NCBI GenBank assembly: GCA_035626395.1
Contig: DASPNR010000042.1
Coordinates: forward strand, 660,484 to 724,483
Direction: 5' to 3'
Length of the DNA stretch: 64,000 nt
Source: Candidatus Limnocylindrales bacterium
GTDB lineage: Bacteria > Desulfobacterota > Binatia > UBA1149 > CAITLU01
Position 1 is the first letter of the stretch, and every line of letters begins with the position of its first letter. A program made the position numbers and the translations under genes. Under the pieces are notes generated by a model that was not told where the DNA came from, did not search any database, and was given only the letters and a program-made list of their open reading frames with translations. Shown here one piece after another: positions 36,610 to 45,250 of the stretch.

Positions 36610-37328
36610 CCGAGCTCGCGCTTCAGGATCGACGCCAGACGGCGCAGCGCATCGCTGCAGTCGCCACGAAAGCTCGAACCGTGCATGACCGCCAGCGTCT
36701 GCGGCGACAGCGTCGCCAGGCGCTGCATTGCCGCCTCCGTCCGTGGAGTGTACGGCACGTCGTTGGCCAGCGGGCTGGCCTTGCCGCCGACGATCACCGG
36801 CTCGACCTGCTCGACGATATCGGCCTGCGTAAGGGCGCCAGGATCGCCGGGCTGGAAGAAAAGGTCCGAGCAGAACAGCGTCGCGGTCGTCTCCTCGAAC
36901 AGCAGCCCGGCATCCCAGCCGTGCGGCAGGTGCGGCGTCGACAGGAACCGGAAGCGGCGTTTGCCCGTCTCGAAGCTTTCGTCGTCCTGCAGAGTTCGCG
37001 GCGGGCGGTCGGCGTAGTCCGTCAGCATCACCATCGCGCCGACGACGTTGCATACGGGCAGGGCATCGGGCGCAACGGCCAGCCACTGGTTGAGCGCGCC
37101 GCATTCGTCGGGCTCGAAGTGGCTGTAGGCGATCCATCGAAGCTTCGTCGGATCCATCACCTGCGCCACGGCGGCGCGCGTGACGTCGAAGGAGCGGCGC
37201 AGTCCCGTGTGCATGAGCAGCGGCTCGTCGTCGCGGACCAGGAACTGGTTGAACTGGATGCCGTAGTCGGGATGGAACGCGGAGAGCCGAAAGACGTCGG
37301 GGGCGATCTCGGTGACGCTCGCTTTCAT
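36597..37328 (-). CDS. ODP-type (flavodiiron-like) MBL-fold di-iron protein
   Basis: The 243-residue product is a metallo-beta-lactamase fold with the H-x-E-x-D-E motif (SHFEPDECGAL; H70, E72, D74) of flavodiiron/oxygen-binding di-iron proteins. TPHLPHGWDAG and LFCSDLFFQPGD provide further ligands. Flavodiiron proteins reduce O2 or NO, but this one lacks a flavodoxin domain, so it could be a sensor or need a separate flavoprotein. It lies 7 bp after the SDR gene at 37336-38172 and is probably translated with it. Confidence 0.87.
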   Translation of the reverse strand: MKASVTEIAPDVFRLSAFHPDYGIQFNQFLVRDDEPLLMHTGLRRSFDVTRAAVAQVMDPTKLRWIAYSHFEPDECGALNQWLAVAPDALPVCNVVGAMVMLTDYADRPPRTLQDDESFETGKRRFRFLSTPHLPHGWDAGLLFEETTATLFCSDLFFQPGDPGALTQADIVEQVEPVIVGGKASPLANDVPYTPRTEAAMQRLATLSPQTLAVMHGSSFRGDCSDALRRLASILKRELGAAA

Positions 37329-37335
37329 GTCTGCC

Positions 37336-38172
37336 TCACATTCCGGTGGTGCCGCGATCCATGCCGCTCGGGAATGCCGCCTCGAACTCGCCTTTGTAGA
37401 CGTGCGGGCCGGCAGCGGTGAGGCCGCCGTCGACGACGAGCTCGATGCCCGTGACGAAGCGCGCTTCGTCGCTTGCCAGATAGACACAGGCCGCGGCAAT
37501 GTCGGTGCCGCGGCCGGCGACCTTCATCGGCTGCGCCTGAGCCATCACATCCGTCATCGCTTCCTCGTTTCCGCGGTGCACCAGCGGGGTCAGGATTCCT
37601 CCGGGACACACGGTGTTTGCGCGAATGTTCCGCTTGGCCAGCTGCACGGCGGCGGCGCGGGTCAGATTGATGACGGCGGCCTTGCAGGCGGTGTAGGCGA
37701 TGGGGCCGCATCCTCCACTGAGACCGGCCACCGAGCCGGTGTTGATGATGGAGCCGGCGATGCCGTCGCGCACCATCACGCGTGCGGCGTGCTTCGTGCC
37801 GAGGAACACGCCCTTGACCAGCACCGCAAAGGTCTGGTCCCATTTCTCTGCATCGATCTCCCAGATCTTGCCGAGCGCACCGGGAAAGCCTGCGTTGTTG
37901 AACACACAGTCCAGGCGGCCGAACTCGGAGACCGCGCGATCGATCATTGCCGCGACCTGATCCTCCTCGGAAACATCGGTGCGCTGGAAGACGATGTTGC
38001 CCGCGTGCCCGGCGCTGGCCGCCAGCTCGACCGTCTCGTTGCCGGTGCGCTCGTTGATGTCGCTGGCCACGACGCTGGCGCCTTCGGCCAGGAACCGCAG
38101 GACGGTATCGCGTCCGATGCCGCTGCCGCCGCCCGTGATGACCGCAACCTTGCCTTCGAGTCGTCCCGCCAT
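37336..38172 (-). CDS. Short-chain dehydrogenase/reductase
   Basis: The 278-residue SDR has GGGSGIG near residue 14, SDIN after beta-2 (favouring NAD), NNAG, catalytic Ser in NTGSVAG, and YTACK with the Tyr-Lys pair. A C-terminal tail of about 25 residues (HVYKGEFEAAFPSG...) extends beyond the usual end. It heads a two-gene operon with the di-iron MBL gene. A TAGAAC-type palindrome lies 43 bp upstream. Confidence 0.93.
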   Translation of the reverse strand: MAGRLEGKVAVITGGGSGIGRDTVLRFLAEGASVVASDINERTGNETVELAASAGHAGNIVFQRTDVSEEDQVAAMIDRAVSEFGRLDCVFNNAGFPGALGKIWEIDAEKWDQTFAVLVKGVFLGTKHAARVMVRDGIAGSIINTGSVAGLSGGCGPIAYTACKAAVINLTRAAAVQLAKRNIRANTVCPGGILTPLVHRGNEEAMTDVMAQAQPMKVAGRGTDIAAACVYLASDEARFVTGIELVVDGGLTAAGPHVYKGEFEAAFPSGMDRGTTGM

Positions 38173-38215
38173 GATCGGCTCCTTTTGCCAGCATTTTCGC
38201 AGCCAAGGCCGCTGA

Positions 38216-38229
38216 GGGAACGCGTTCTA
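38216..38229. promoter_or_regulatory. KstR-like operator palindrome (minus strand TAGAACGCGTTCCC)
   Basis: The core GAACGCGTTC is a perfect palindrome and the minus strand carries the TAGAAC half. It lies 43 bp upstream of the SDR start at 38172 and 208 bp upstream of the divergent fusion gene at 38438, so the SDR operon is the likelier target. Confidence 0.55.
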
Positions 38230-38437
38230 CTGCCGGTCCGGTGTGGAGTCCAGACGCTCGTCGCGCCCATCGGACGGACTCCGCTTCACGACCGGTGCGC
38301 TCGCTGCTTCGGCTGGATACGGCGTCGGACTCCGCGCCGTCCGCAGGGCCGGTGGCGTGCGTGCACGCAGCATCACCTGTGTTAGAGTCGCGCCGGCTCG
38401 CGCGCGCGATGCCAATACACGACGACAGGAGAGAGCG

Positions 38438-39661
38438 ATGGGACGTTTCAGTTCGTGGCTGCGTGAGCGCTTCTCCGCGCGGCCCCTGTGGATGAACGCG
38501 CTGATGCTGTTCTGCGCCTATCAGGTCTTCATCTACTCGCCCTTCGATCTGCTGCTCAAGCCCGTCTCGCGAGACGAGGACGTGTGGCTCGGCCTGGTCC
38601 TGACGGGTTGGGCCGCCAAGGTCGGCGGTATCGTGCATTGGATCGTCTATGCGCTGGGGCTGTACGGCTTCTGGCGCATGCGGCCGTGGATGTGGCCGTG
38701 GGCGTCGGTCTACGTGGGGCAGATGGCGTTTGCGTTCCTGGTCTGGTGCATCGCCTACATCGGCGGTGCGCGCGGCTGGGCCGCCGGCATCCTGACGGGC
38801 GGCATCTTCTCGGCGCTGGCATGGGCGCTCTGGAACGCGCGCCCGCTGTTCCGCCCGCGCGCAGCTTCGCTGGTGCGGCGCTACGGCAACTGGGCGGTCA
38901 TCACCGGCGCCTCTGCCGGCATCGGCCTGGAGTTCGCGCGTGCATTGGCGGCGCGTGGCTTCTCCTGCGTCCTGGTGGCGCGGCGAGAGGACAGCCTGCA
39001 GCGTCTGGCCGAAGAGCTGCAGCGCGCGCACGACGTTCAGACGCGAGTGGTCGCCGTGGATCTGTCCGAGCCGGGCGGGCCGGAGAAGCTGGCCGATTCC
39101 GTTGCGGACCTGGAAGTGGGGCTGCTCGTCAGCAACGCCGGCGTCGGGTACGCCGGGCGGTTCCTGCTGCAGGACACCGAGCGGCTGCGGCGCATGATCG
39201 AGCTCAACTGCACCGGCATCGTCGTGCTGTTGTCGCGGCTGCTGCCCGGCATGGTCCAGCGCCGGCGCGGCGGCGTGATCATCACGGGTTCGGTAGCGGG
39301 ACGACAGCCGATCCCGTTCCACGCCGTCTATTCGGCGACCAAGGGTTTCGAGCTTCTGCTCGGAGAAGGACTGTGGCTCGAGCTTCGCGAGCAGGGCGTC
39401 GACGTGCTGGTGGTGCAGCCCGGGCCGGTCGCAACCGAGTTCGAAGCGGTGGCGGGCGAAGCGCGCGTGGATCGGTCGGCGGAGGAGAGCCCGCGGCACG
39501 TCGTCGAAGTGGCTCTGGAATCACTCGGCCAGCAGCCTTCGGTGGTGACGACCTGGTTCAACTGGGTTCGGGCCAACGTCAGCCGCTTCGCACCGCGAAC
39601 CGCGGTCGCGTTCATCGCGGCCAACATCATGGAGCGTCAGACCGATCCCGAAATGCTGTAG
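38438..39661 (+). CDS. Membrane protein fused to a short-chain dehydrogenase
   Basis: The 407-residue product starts at 38438 behind CAGGAGAGAG. Residues about 15-130 hold four probable membrane helices (ALMLFCAYQVFIYSPFDLL, IVHWIVYALGLYGFW, MAFAFLVWCIAYIGG, ILTGGIFSALAWALW). An SDR domain follows from about residue 150: ITGASAGIG, SNAGVG in place of NNAG, Ser in ITGSVAG, and Tyr298 in YSATK. The SDR part resembles the DltE / 17-beta-hydroxysteroid dehydrogenase-12-like group. Fusion to a four-helix module is unusual and would place the active site at the inner membrane, suiting a lipid or sterol substrate. That substrate is inference. Confidence 0.88.
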   Translation: MGRFSSWLRERFSARPLWMNALMLFCAYQVFIYSPFDLLLKPVSRDEDVWLGLVLTGWAAKVGGIVHWIVYALGLYGFWRMRPWMWPWASVYVGQMAFAFLVWCIAYIGGARGWAAGILTGGIFSALAWALWNARPLFRPRAASLVRRYGNWAVITGASAGIGLEFARALAARGFSCVLVARREDSLQRLAEELQRAHDVQTRVVAVDLSEPGGPEKLADSVADLEVGLLVSNAGVGYAGRFLLQDTERLRRMIELNCTGIVVLLSRLLPGMVQRRRGGVIITGSVAGRQPIPFHAVYSATKGFELLLGEGLWLELREQGVDVLVVQPGPVATEFEAVAGEARVDRSAEESPRHVVEVALESLGQQPSVVTTWFNWVRANVSRFAPRTAVAFIAANIMERQTDPEML

Positions 39662-39770
39662 CTCGCATCGGTCCGCGGTGCCGTGGCTCGTTGGGCGGGA
39701 TCACCGGCGAGAAGGTGCGCGGTTCGAGCGCGGCTCGGCAAGGACACGGCGCGCCGGCCACGCCGCGCCG

Positions 39771-40478
39771 TCAGCCTTCGGAGCCTGCGAGCTTGCGCAG
39801 GTGGGCGCGCCCTCCAAGGGCTGTCATCTGCGACAGGATCCAGCGCTGACGTCGGCGGACGTAGGCCGAGGGCGCATCGGCGCGCAGCACGGCAGGCGAG
39901 GGGAGGACGGATGCGAGCAGCGCCGCCTGCTCACGCGACAGCTCGCTGGCGGCCACGCCGAAGAAGCGGCGCGCCGCGGCTTCGGCTCCGTAGGTGAATT
40001 CGCCGAACTGCACGATGTTCACGTAGCACTCCAGGATGCGCTCTTTGGACCAGAACATCTCGATGACGACGGTGAAGTAGGCCTCGATCGCCTTGCGCAC
40101 GTAGCTGCGCCCCGGCCACAGAAACAGGTTCTTCGCCACCTGCTGCGTGATCGTGCTGGCGCCGCGGATCGTCTTGCCGCGCCTGTTGTTGTCGACCGCC
40201 TTCTCGATGGCCTGGATGTCGAATCCGCGGTGCTGACTGAAGAGCTGATCCTCGGCCGCGATGACGGCGAGCAGGAGATCGGGGGAGATCCGGTCGCGCG
40301 GCATCCATTGGTACTCAATCGGCGCCGCGGTGCCGCGCAGCGCCTCGCCGAGTCGGCTCTGCAGAATGAACGACGTCGTCGGCGGCGGCACGATCCCGAA
40401 CAGCGCCACCAGCAGCGCGCCGGCGGCGGCGGCCACCAGCACGAGTTGCAGGGCGTGCAGGACGAGACGGTGGATCAT
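39771..40478 (-). CDS. mtgA: Monofunctional biosynthetic peptidoglycan transglycosylase
   Basis: The 235-residue GT51 protein has one N-terminal membrane helix (about residues 8-30), then AAEDQLFSQHRGFD with catalytic Glu76. GASTITQQVAKNLFL and RKAIEAYFTVVIE follow, then the second catalytic motif KERILECYVNIVQFG. It polymerises lipid II glycan strands in the periplasm and has no transpeptidase domain. Its length matches MtgA. It lies 25 bp after the SDR gene on the same strand, an odd neighbour for a cell-wall enzyme. Confidence 0.95.
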   Translation of the reverse strand: MIHRLVLHALQLVLVAAAAGALLVALFGIVPPPTTSFILQSRLGEALRGTAAPIEYQWMPRDRISPDLLLAVIAAEDQLFSQHRGFDIQAIEKAVDNNRRGKTIRGASTITQQVAKNLFLWPGRSYVRKAIEAYFTVVIEMFWSKERILECYVNIVQFGEFTYGAEAAARRFFGVAASELSREQAALLASVLPSPAVLRADAPSAYVRRRQRWILSQMTALGGRAHLRKLAGSEG

Positions 40479-40503
40479 TGCCCCGCGCTCGCGCGCGAGC
40501 TGG

Positions 40504-41274
40504 TCAGAGGCAGGTGGCCATGCCGCCGTCCACGGGTATGACGGCTCCGGTCACGTAAGCGCCTGCACGCGAGGCCAGATAGATCGCCACGCCGGCCATG
40601 TCCTCGGGCTCGCCGATGCGACCGCGCGGAACCTGGGCGACGATGAGGTCGCCGAAGCGTTCCAGCGTCTCCTTCATCATCTTGCTCTGGAAGGGGCCGG
40701 GCGCGACGGCATTGACGGTAATGTTGCTGGAGGCAAGCTGCTTGGCCAGCACGCGCGTCAGGTGATGCACGGCGGCCTTGCTGGTGGAGTACGCGTAGGT
40801 CTCCAGCGCAGGAACGTGCAGTCCATCGATGGAACCGATGTTGATGACGCGCGCGGGATCCTGCTTCGTTCCCGCCTTCTCGAGGAGCGGGATCAGCTCG
40901 CGCGTCAGGTTGAAGACGGCCTTGACGTTGGTGGCCAGCACCTTCTGGAACGCGTCGTCGGTGTACTCGGCCAGCGGCATGCCCCAGTTCGCGCCGGCGT
41001 TGTTGACGAGAATGTGAAGCTGGCTCTCGCGCGACTTCAGCTCGGCCGCCAGCGCCTTGACGCCGGCATCGGTGGAGATGTCGGCCGGAATGGCGATGGC
41101 GGTTCCCCACTGGCTCAGCTCGGCCACGGCCGCGTCACAGGCATCCTTCTTGCGCGAGCTGATGTAGACCTTGGCGCCGGCCTCGATGTAGCCCCGCGCG
41201 ATCATCAAACCGATGCCGCGCGAGCCGCCGGTGACCAGCGCCGTCTTGCCCTGGATGGAAAACAGATCCTTCAC
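40504..41274 (-). CDS. Short-chain dehydrogenase/reductase
   Basis: The 256-residue SDR starts at a GTG at 41274 behind AAGGAG. It has GGSRGIG, SSRK after beta-2 (favouring NADP), NNAGANWG, Ser in NIGSIDG, and YSTSK. GAVIPVDGGMATCL ends the protein. The pattern matches the RhlG / fatty-acid or 3-oxoacyl-reductase-like group often seen in polyaromatic or fatty-acid operons. Its start overlaps the stop of the HCCA-isomerase-like gene by 4 bp, so the two are translationally coupled. Confidence 0.93.
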   Translation of the reverse strand: MKDLFSIQGKTALVTGGSRGIGLMIARGYIEAGAKVYISSRKKDACDAAVAELSQWGTAIAIPADISTDAGVKALAAELKSRESQLHILVNNAGANWGMPLAEYTDDAFQKVLATNVKAVFNLTRELIPLLEKAGTKQDPARVINIGSIDGLHVPALETYAYSTSKAAVHHLTRVLAKQLASSNITVNAVAPGPFQSKMMKETLERFGDLIVAQVPRGRIGEPEDMAGVAIYLASRAGAYVTGAVIPVDGGMATCL

Positions 41275-41909
41275 GAAAACTCCTTGTTTCGCCGCCGCAT
41301 CAGGGCGTGCTCGACCAGTACCAGACGATCGTTTCCGAAGTACATGTCCGCGCCGTCGATGAACATGGTGGGTGAGCCGAACCCGCCGCGCTCGATCAGC
41401 TCGTCGGTGTTGGCGCGCAGGCGCTCCTTGTATTCGGGCGCGGCAATCTTGCCGAAGAATTCGCCGCGGTCCAGCCCCACGGCCTCGGCTACCTCTTCGA
41501 GCACGTCGTCGCGCGAGATGTCGCGCAGATCGCCCCAGTACGCCTCGAATACCTTCCTGGAGTACTCGGAGATGCGGCCGTTCTCCTGTGCGACGAAGGC
41601 GCCGCGCATGGCCTTGACGCTGTTGACCGGAAACACCGGCGGCTGTCCGATGCGGATTCGGTACAGCGCCGCCCAGTCCTGCAGGTCCTTGGCGTAGTAC
41701 CGCATTTTCGGCCACACCGGGTTCTTGCGCTGCTCGTAGACGCTGTCGTTGATGGTGTTGAAGATGCCGCCGACCAGGATCGGCCGCCAGATCAGCTCGG
41801 CGCCGGCGGCGCTGGCGACGTCCTCGATGCGAGTGAACGCAAGGTACGTCCACGGGCTGGAGCAATCGTAGAAGAACTCGAGCCTCGGCCGGCCGCTCTC
41901 GTCCGCCAT
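41271..41909 (-). CDS. DsbA-family / 2-hydroxychromene-2-carboxylate isomerase-like protein
   Basis: The 212-residue product begins LEFFYDCSSPWTYLAF, the SP-[WY] motif of the thioredoxin-fold isomerase and GST-kappa family, in which Ser replaces the catalytic Cys of DsbA. GIFNTIND, QPPVFPVNS and GGFGSPTMFIDGADMYFGNDRL are also family-typical. Such proteins use glutathione to isomerise chromene or trans-pyruvate intermediates in naphthalene-type degradation. The start at 41909 (MADESG) is chosen over an upstream GTG because family proteins begin close to the first strand. It is divergent from nadK, with 57 bp between starts. Confidence 0.87.
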   Translation of the reverse strand: MADESGRPRLEFFYDCSSPWTYLAFTRIEDVASAAGAELIWRPILVGGIFNTINDSVYEQRKNPVWPKMRYYAKDLQDWAALYRIRIGQPPVFPVNSVKAMRGAFVAQENGRISEYSRKVFEAYWGDLRDISRDDVLEEVAEAVGLDRGEFFGKIAAPEYKERLRANTDELIERGGFGSPTMFIDGADMYFGNDRLVLVEHALMRRRNKEFS

Positions 41910-41966
41910 CGCACGCGAGCCTGTCACACATCGCGCTTCTGGCCAACCGAGCAGGCGAAGGATATC

Positions 41967-42743
41967 GTGCGGCTCGTGGCTCGAGAGAAGCTCTGTTTCG
42001 TGGCAAGCGACTCGCCCGATGCGCAGCAGGCGCTGGGCGTGCTCAAGAGCCGCTACGGCAACGTGTCAGCCGGCCAGGCCGACGTCATCGTGGCCTTGGG
42101 CGGCGACGGCTTCATGCTGCAGACGTTGCACGAGCACATCGGCCACCACATCCCGATCTACGGGATGAACAAGGGCACGGTGGGCTTCCTCATGAACGAC
42201 TACCACGAGGAGGACCTGCCCGCGCGCATCGCCCGCGCGGTGGCGGCGGCGATCCGTCCGCTCAAGATGCGGGCGCAGTGCGCCGGCGGCACGACCGTCG
42301 AAGCGCTGGCGATCAACGAGGTGTCGCTGCTTCGCCAGACCCGCCAGGCCGCCAAGATCCGCATCTCCATCGACGGAACCATTCGTCTCGACGAGCTCGT
42401 CTGTGACGGCGTGCTGGTGGCGACGCCTGCGGGCAGCACGGCCTACAATCTGTCGGCACACGGGCCGATCCTGCCCGTCAATTCCGGAGTGCTCGCGATC
42501 ACGCCGATCAGCGCCTTCCGCCCGCGCCGGTGGCGCGGCGCCATCGTTCCCAGCGACGCCGTGATCGACTTCGAGATCATGGGCGACACCAAGCGCCCGG
42601 TCAGCGCCACCGCCGACACCACCGAAGCTCGCAACGTCCACCACGTCCACGTGCACGAAGACAAATCCATCACGCTCGAGCTGCTGTTCGACCCCGAGCA
42701 CGGCCTCGAGGAGCGCATTCTCAAGGAGCAGTTCGTGCCTTGA
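41967..42743 (+). CDS. nadK: NAD kinase
   Basis: The 258-residue product phosphorylates NAD to NADP. It shows the GGDG motif (residues 45-48), IYGMNKGTVGFLMN, the INEVSL segment, and DGVLVATPAGSTAYNLSAHGPILP with the family's glycine-rich nucleotide site. It starts at a GTG after GCGAAGGA. At 258 residues it is shorter than the roughly 290 typical of many bacteria, mainly at the N-terminus. It is convergent with the histidine kinase gene; the stops are 24 bp apart. Confidence 0.94.
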   Translation: MRLVAREKLCFVASDSPDAQQALGVLKSRYGNVSAGQADVIVALGGDGFMLQTLHEHIGHHIPIYGMNKGTVGFLMNDYHEEDLPARIARAVAAAIRPLKMRAQCAGGTTVEALAINEVSLLRQTRQAAKIRISIDGTIRLDELVCDGVLVATPAGSTAYNLSAHGPILPVNSGVLAITPISAFRPRRWRGAIVPSDAVIDFEIMGDTKRPVSATADTTEARNVHHVHVHEDKSITLELLFDPEHGLEERILKEQFVP

Positions 42744-42767
42744 TGCCGGGCGCCGTCGGCTGCGGCC

Positions 42768-44321
42768 TCAACGTCCGAGCGTGAAGTAGAACGAGGCGCC
42801 TTTTCCAGGTCGGCCCTCCGCCCACACCCGTCCGCCATGGCGGCGGATGATGCGCTCCACCGTTGCCAGGCCGATGCCGTTGCCGGCAAAGTCGTTGCCG
42901 TCGTGCAGGCGCTCGAAGGGACGGAACAGCTTGTCGGCGAAGCTCATGTCGAAGCCGGCGCCATCGTCTCGCACACGGTAGACGATCTGGCCGTCCTCGC
43001 CGGCGTCGGCGCAGAACTCGATGCGGGCGACGTCCTTCTTGGCCGTGAACTTCCACGCGTTCCCGATGAGATTGACCAGCACGTCGTAGAGAAGGGCGGG
43101 GTCGCCCTGCGCCGTCAGCCCGTCCTGGATCGCGAAATCGACCTTTCGCGAGGGCTCGGATGCGGCGTGCTCGTCGGCCACCGTTCTGGCGATGGCGGAC
43201 AGATCGACGTGCTCCTTGCGCGGCTCGCTGCGCCCCACGCGCGACATGCGCAGCAGGTCGTCAATGAGGGCTCCCATCCTCTTGCTGGCCGAGCTGGCGC
43301 GCTGCAGGTATCCACGCGCAGTCTCGTCCAGCGTCGGTCCGTAGTCCTCGAGCAGCACCCTGCAGAAGCCGTCGATGGAGCGCAGCGGCGCGCGAAGATC
43401 GTGCGAGACCGAATAGGAAAACGCTTCCATCTCCCGGTTGGCCTCCTCGAGCGCCGCGGTGCGCTCGGCCACGCGCCGCCCCAGGTCCTCCTCGAGGCGC
43501 TTCTGGCGCGTGACATCGGTGACGGTGGCGACGTAGCCGACGGCTCGGCCGTCGCCGTCGCGCTCGATCACGGTCTGCGCCTGCAACCAGCGACGCTCGC
43601 CCAGGCTCGACGCGGTCCGGTAGAGAAGACGGCCCGTTTCCTGTCCGCTCTCCCGCTCGGCCCACTGCTGCGCGATCCGCTGCCGGTCCTCGGGATGGAT
43701 GTGCGCGGACCATTCGAAGCCGAGGGGATCCTCGTCGCCGAGTCCGAGCGTGTCGCGCACGCGCTTATTGAGGTAGGTGCAGCGCCCTTTCTGGTCGAAG
43801 CGGGCGATGCCGACCGGAACGGTATCGGCCAGGGCACGGAAGAGGCGCTCGCTGGCCTCGAGCTCGCGGCGCATTTCGCGCAGCGGAGTGATGTCGAGGG
43901 CCGTCGCGATGACGTCGCCGGAGTCCTCGTGCAGCGTGTAGTGGTTGATCGACGACCACGGCCGCCCTTCGAACGTGCCGCTGGCTTCGAACAGCACCTC
44001 CTCGCCGCGCTGCGCGCGCCGGATGTAGTCGGCCACCTCCGGAAACGTATCGAAGATGCTCTGTCCGACCGCCTGCCGTTCCTGCAAGCCGAGCCGCTCC
44101 AGCCCCCGGCCTACCGATTCGACGAGGATGCCGTTGCGGTCGACGCGAAAGAGGATGACCGGGAGCGACCGGATATTGTCGAGCGCCTGCTCGAGCGGCA
44201 GGCGCAGCTCCCGATCCTTGCTTTCGGCGAGCTGTCGTTCGAGCTCGCGGACGCGCTCCTCGAGCTCGGCGATGCGATCAAGAGCGGGGCCGTCCCATTC
44301 TTCGGCGCGCGACGTCGGCAT
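42768..44321 (-). CDS. PAS-PAS sensor histidine kinase
   Basis: The 517-residue product has an N-terminal coiled coil (LDRIAELEERVRELERQLAESKD), two PAS domains (about 45-150 and 165-290; the second with HIHPEDRQRIAQQW), then a HisKA helix with the phosphate-acceptor His307 in SVSHDLRAPLRSIDGF. The HATPase domain has the N box NLIGNAWKFT, then DDGAGFD and GNGIGLATV. No membrane helix is visible, so it senses a cytoplasmic signal. It resembles bacteriophytochrome-like kinases in the HisKA-HATPase half. No response regulator gene is adjacent, so it is an orphan. The start at 44321 is set by GAGGCAG upstream and by loss of family similarity beyond it. Confidence 0.92.
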   Translation of the reverse strand: MPTSRAEEWDGPALDRIAELEERVRELERQLAESKDRELRLPLEQALDNIRSLPVILFRVDRNGILVESVGRGLERLGLQERQAVGQSIFDTFPEVADYIRRAQRGEEVLFEASGTFEGRPWSSINHYTLHEDSGDVIATALDITPLREMRRELEASERLFRALADTVPVGIARFDQKGRCTYLNKRVRDTLGLGDEDPLGFEWSAHIHPEDRQRIAQQWAERESGQETGRLLYRTASSLGERRWLQAQTVIERDGDGRAVGYVATVTDVTRQKRLEEDLGRRVAERTAALEEANREMEAFSYSVSHDLRAPLRSIDGFCRVLLEDYGPTLDETARGYLQRASSASKRMGALIDDLLRMSRVGRSEPRKEHVDLSAIARTVADEHAASEPSRKVDFAIQDGLTAQGDPALLYDVLVNLIGNAWKFTAKKDVARIEFCADAGEDGQIVYRVRDDGAGFDMSFADKLFRPFERLHDGNDFAGNGIGLATVERIIRRHGGRVWAEGRPGKGASFYFTLGR

Positions 44322-44627
44322 CAAGCTGCCTCGCCGTTGCGGCGCGCGAACGCCTCTCGCAGGCAGCGGCCAGTGCTGCCGTGGATCATGGGTGGTCGCG
44401 GGACCGGGGAGCGGCCCCGCCCGCCATGGGCGCCTGACATTGTCCCGCCTCCTGCCGTGCCTCCGACCGGATCGCTGCAAGCTTTGGGACGCTTGCACGA
44501 GGCGGGCACCGGCCCATCTCGTCCCCACGCGACCGCGACGGAATCTGCATCTCATCACACGGACATCAGTGGCTCAAGGTTGGGCGCGCGAAGAGGCCGT
44601 CGCTGGGAGCGTTTTTGTGCGGGCAGT
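44322..44627. other. 306-bp non-coding gap between histidine kinase and Reeler-like genes
   Basis: Both flanking genes read minus, so this holds the 3' end of the Reeler-like transcript and the kinase promoter. The only notable base run is gcgtttttgtgc at about 44608-44619. I see no strong hairpin or operator. Confidence 0.4.
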
Positions 44628-45248
44628 TCAGTCCGGGGGAGCGGGCTCGGTTACGGCGATGGGCTCGGGAGACTTCGAGTAGATGCGATCGCCCTGGTTG
44701 GAGCCGTCGGCATTGGCGGCGTTGGCGACCGCGAAGAACGCGACCTTCCCAGCATCGGCCGCCGGGGCGATCCATGCGAAGCTCCAGGAGGCGCCGCCGC
44801 TCTGGCCGATGGCGGTGCCGCCGTAGGAATGTCCGAGGTAGGTGCGCCCGGCAACCATCCCGGTGATCAGCTGCGTCGTGGCGGAATCGGTCACGACCAG
44901 CTCGCCGGCACCCTGCAGCGACGGAAGCGAGACCGCGGTTACCTGAAAGCCCCAGCGAGCGACCTCCGGATCAGGATGGGCGATACGGAAGGTCAGCGCG
45001 TAGGTCTTACCGGGTTGATAGGCCGCGGGTACGCCTTCGATCGTGATGGTGCCCTTGTCGTCCGGATTCAGCGCCGAGGATGTATGGCAGGAGATGCAGG
45101 TCGGCTCGGCCTCCACTCCGGCTCCTGCCGGTATCCCGGAGCTGCCCGGCTGTGGTCCGGTGGAAACGGCCAGCGCCGAGCCCACCGGCGCCGCGGCCAG
45201 CGCCGCGGTGATTGCGACGACGGAAAGAAGACTACGGCCCGCGCCCAT
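44628..45248 (-). CDS. Exported Reeler-like (choice-of-anchor V type) protein with CxxCH
   Basis: The 206-residue product has a signal peptide (MGAGRSLLSVVAITAALAAA...SALA). It then has CISCHTSS, a CxxCH haem-c-type motif near residue 51, and a beta-sandwich with YQPGKTYALTFRI, WGFQVTAVS, YLGHSYGG, WSFAWIAPA and VAFFAVANAANADGSNQGD-x-IY. This matches bacterial Reelin-N-like domains that follow a CxxCH site. They are thought to be outer-surface or periplasmic proteins of unknown role. It starts 2 bp after the stop of the hydrolase-like gene, so the two are coupled. Confidence 0.8.
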   Translation of the reverse strand: MGAGRSLLSVVAITAALAAAPVGSALAVSTGPQPGSSGIPAGAGVEAEPTCISCHTSSALNPDDKGTITIEGVPAAYQPGKTYALTFRIAHPDPEVARWGFQVTAVSLPSLQGAGELVVTDSATTQLITGMVAGRTYLGHSYGGTAIGQSGGASWSFAWIAPAADAGKVAFFAVANAANADGSNQGDRIYSKSPEPIAVTEPAPPD

Positions 45249-45250
45249 CC

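Noticed and set aside
37325..39499. A minus-strand frame of 724 codons spanning two real genes
   Set aside because: It runs across a divergent promoter region and opposite a membrane-SDR gene with a good start, and shows no conserved domain.
39715..39740. ggttcgagc string resembling a tRNA T-arm
   Set aside because: No acceptor stem, D-arm or anticodon arm could be folded around it. No tRNA was found in the window.
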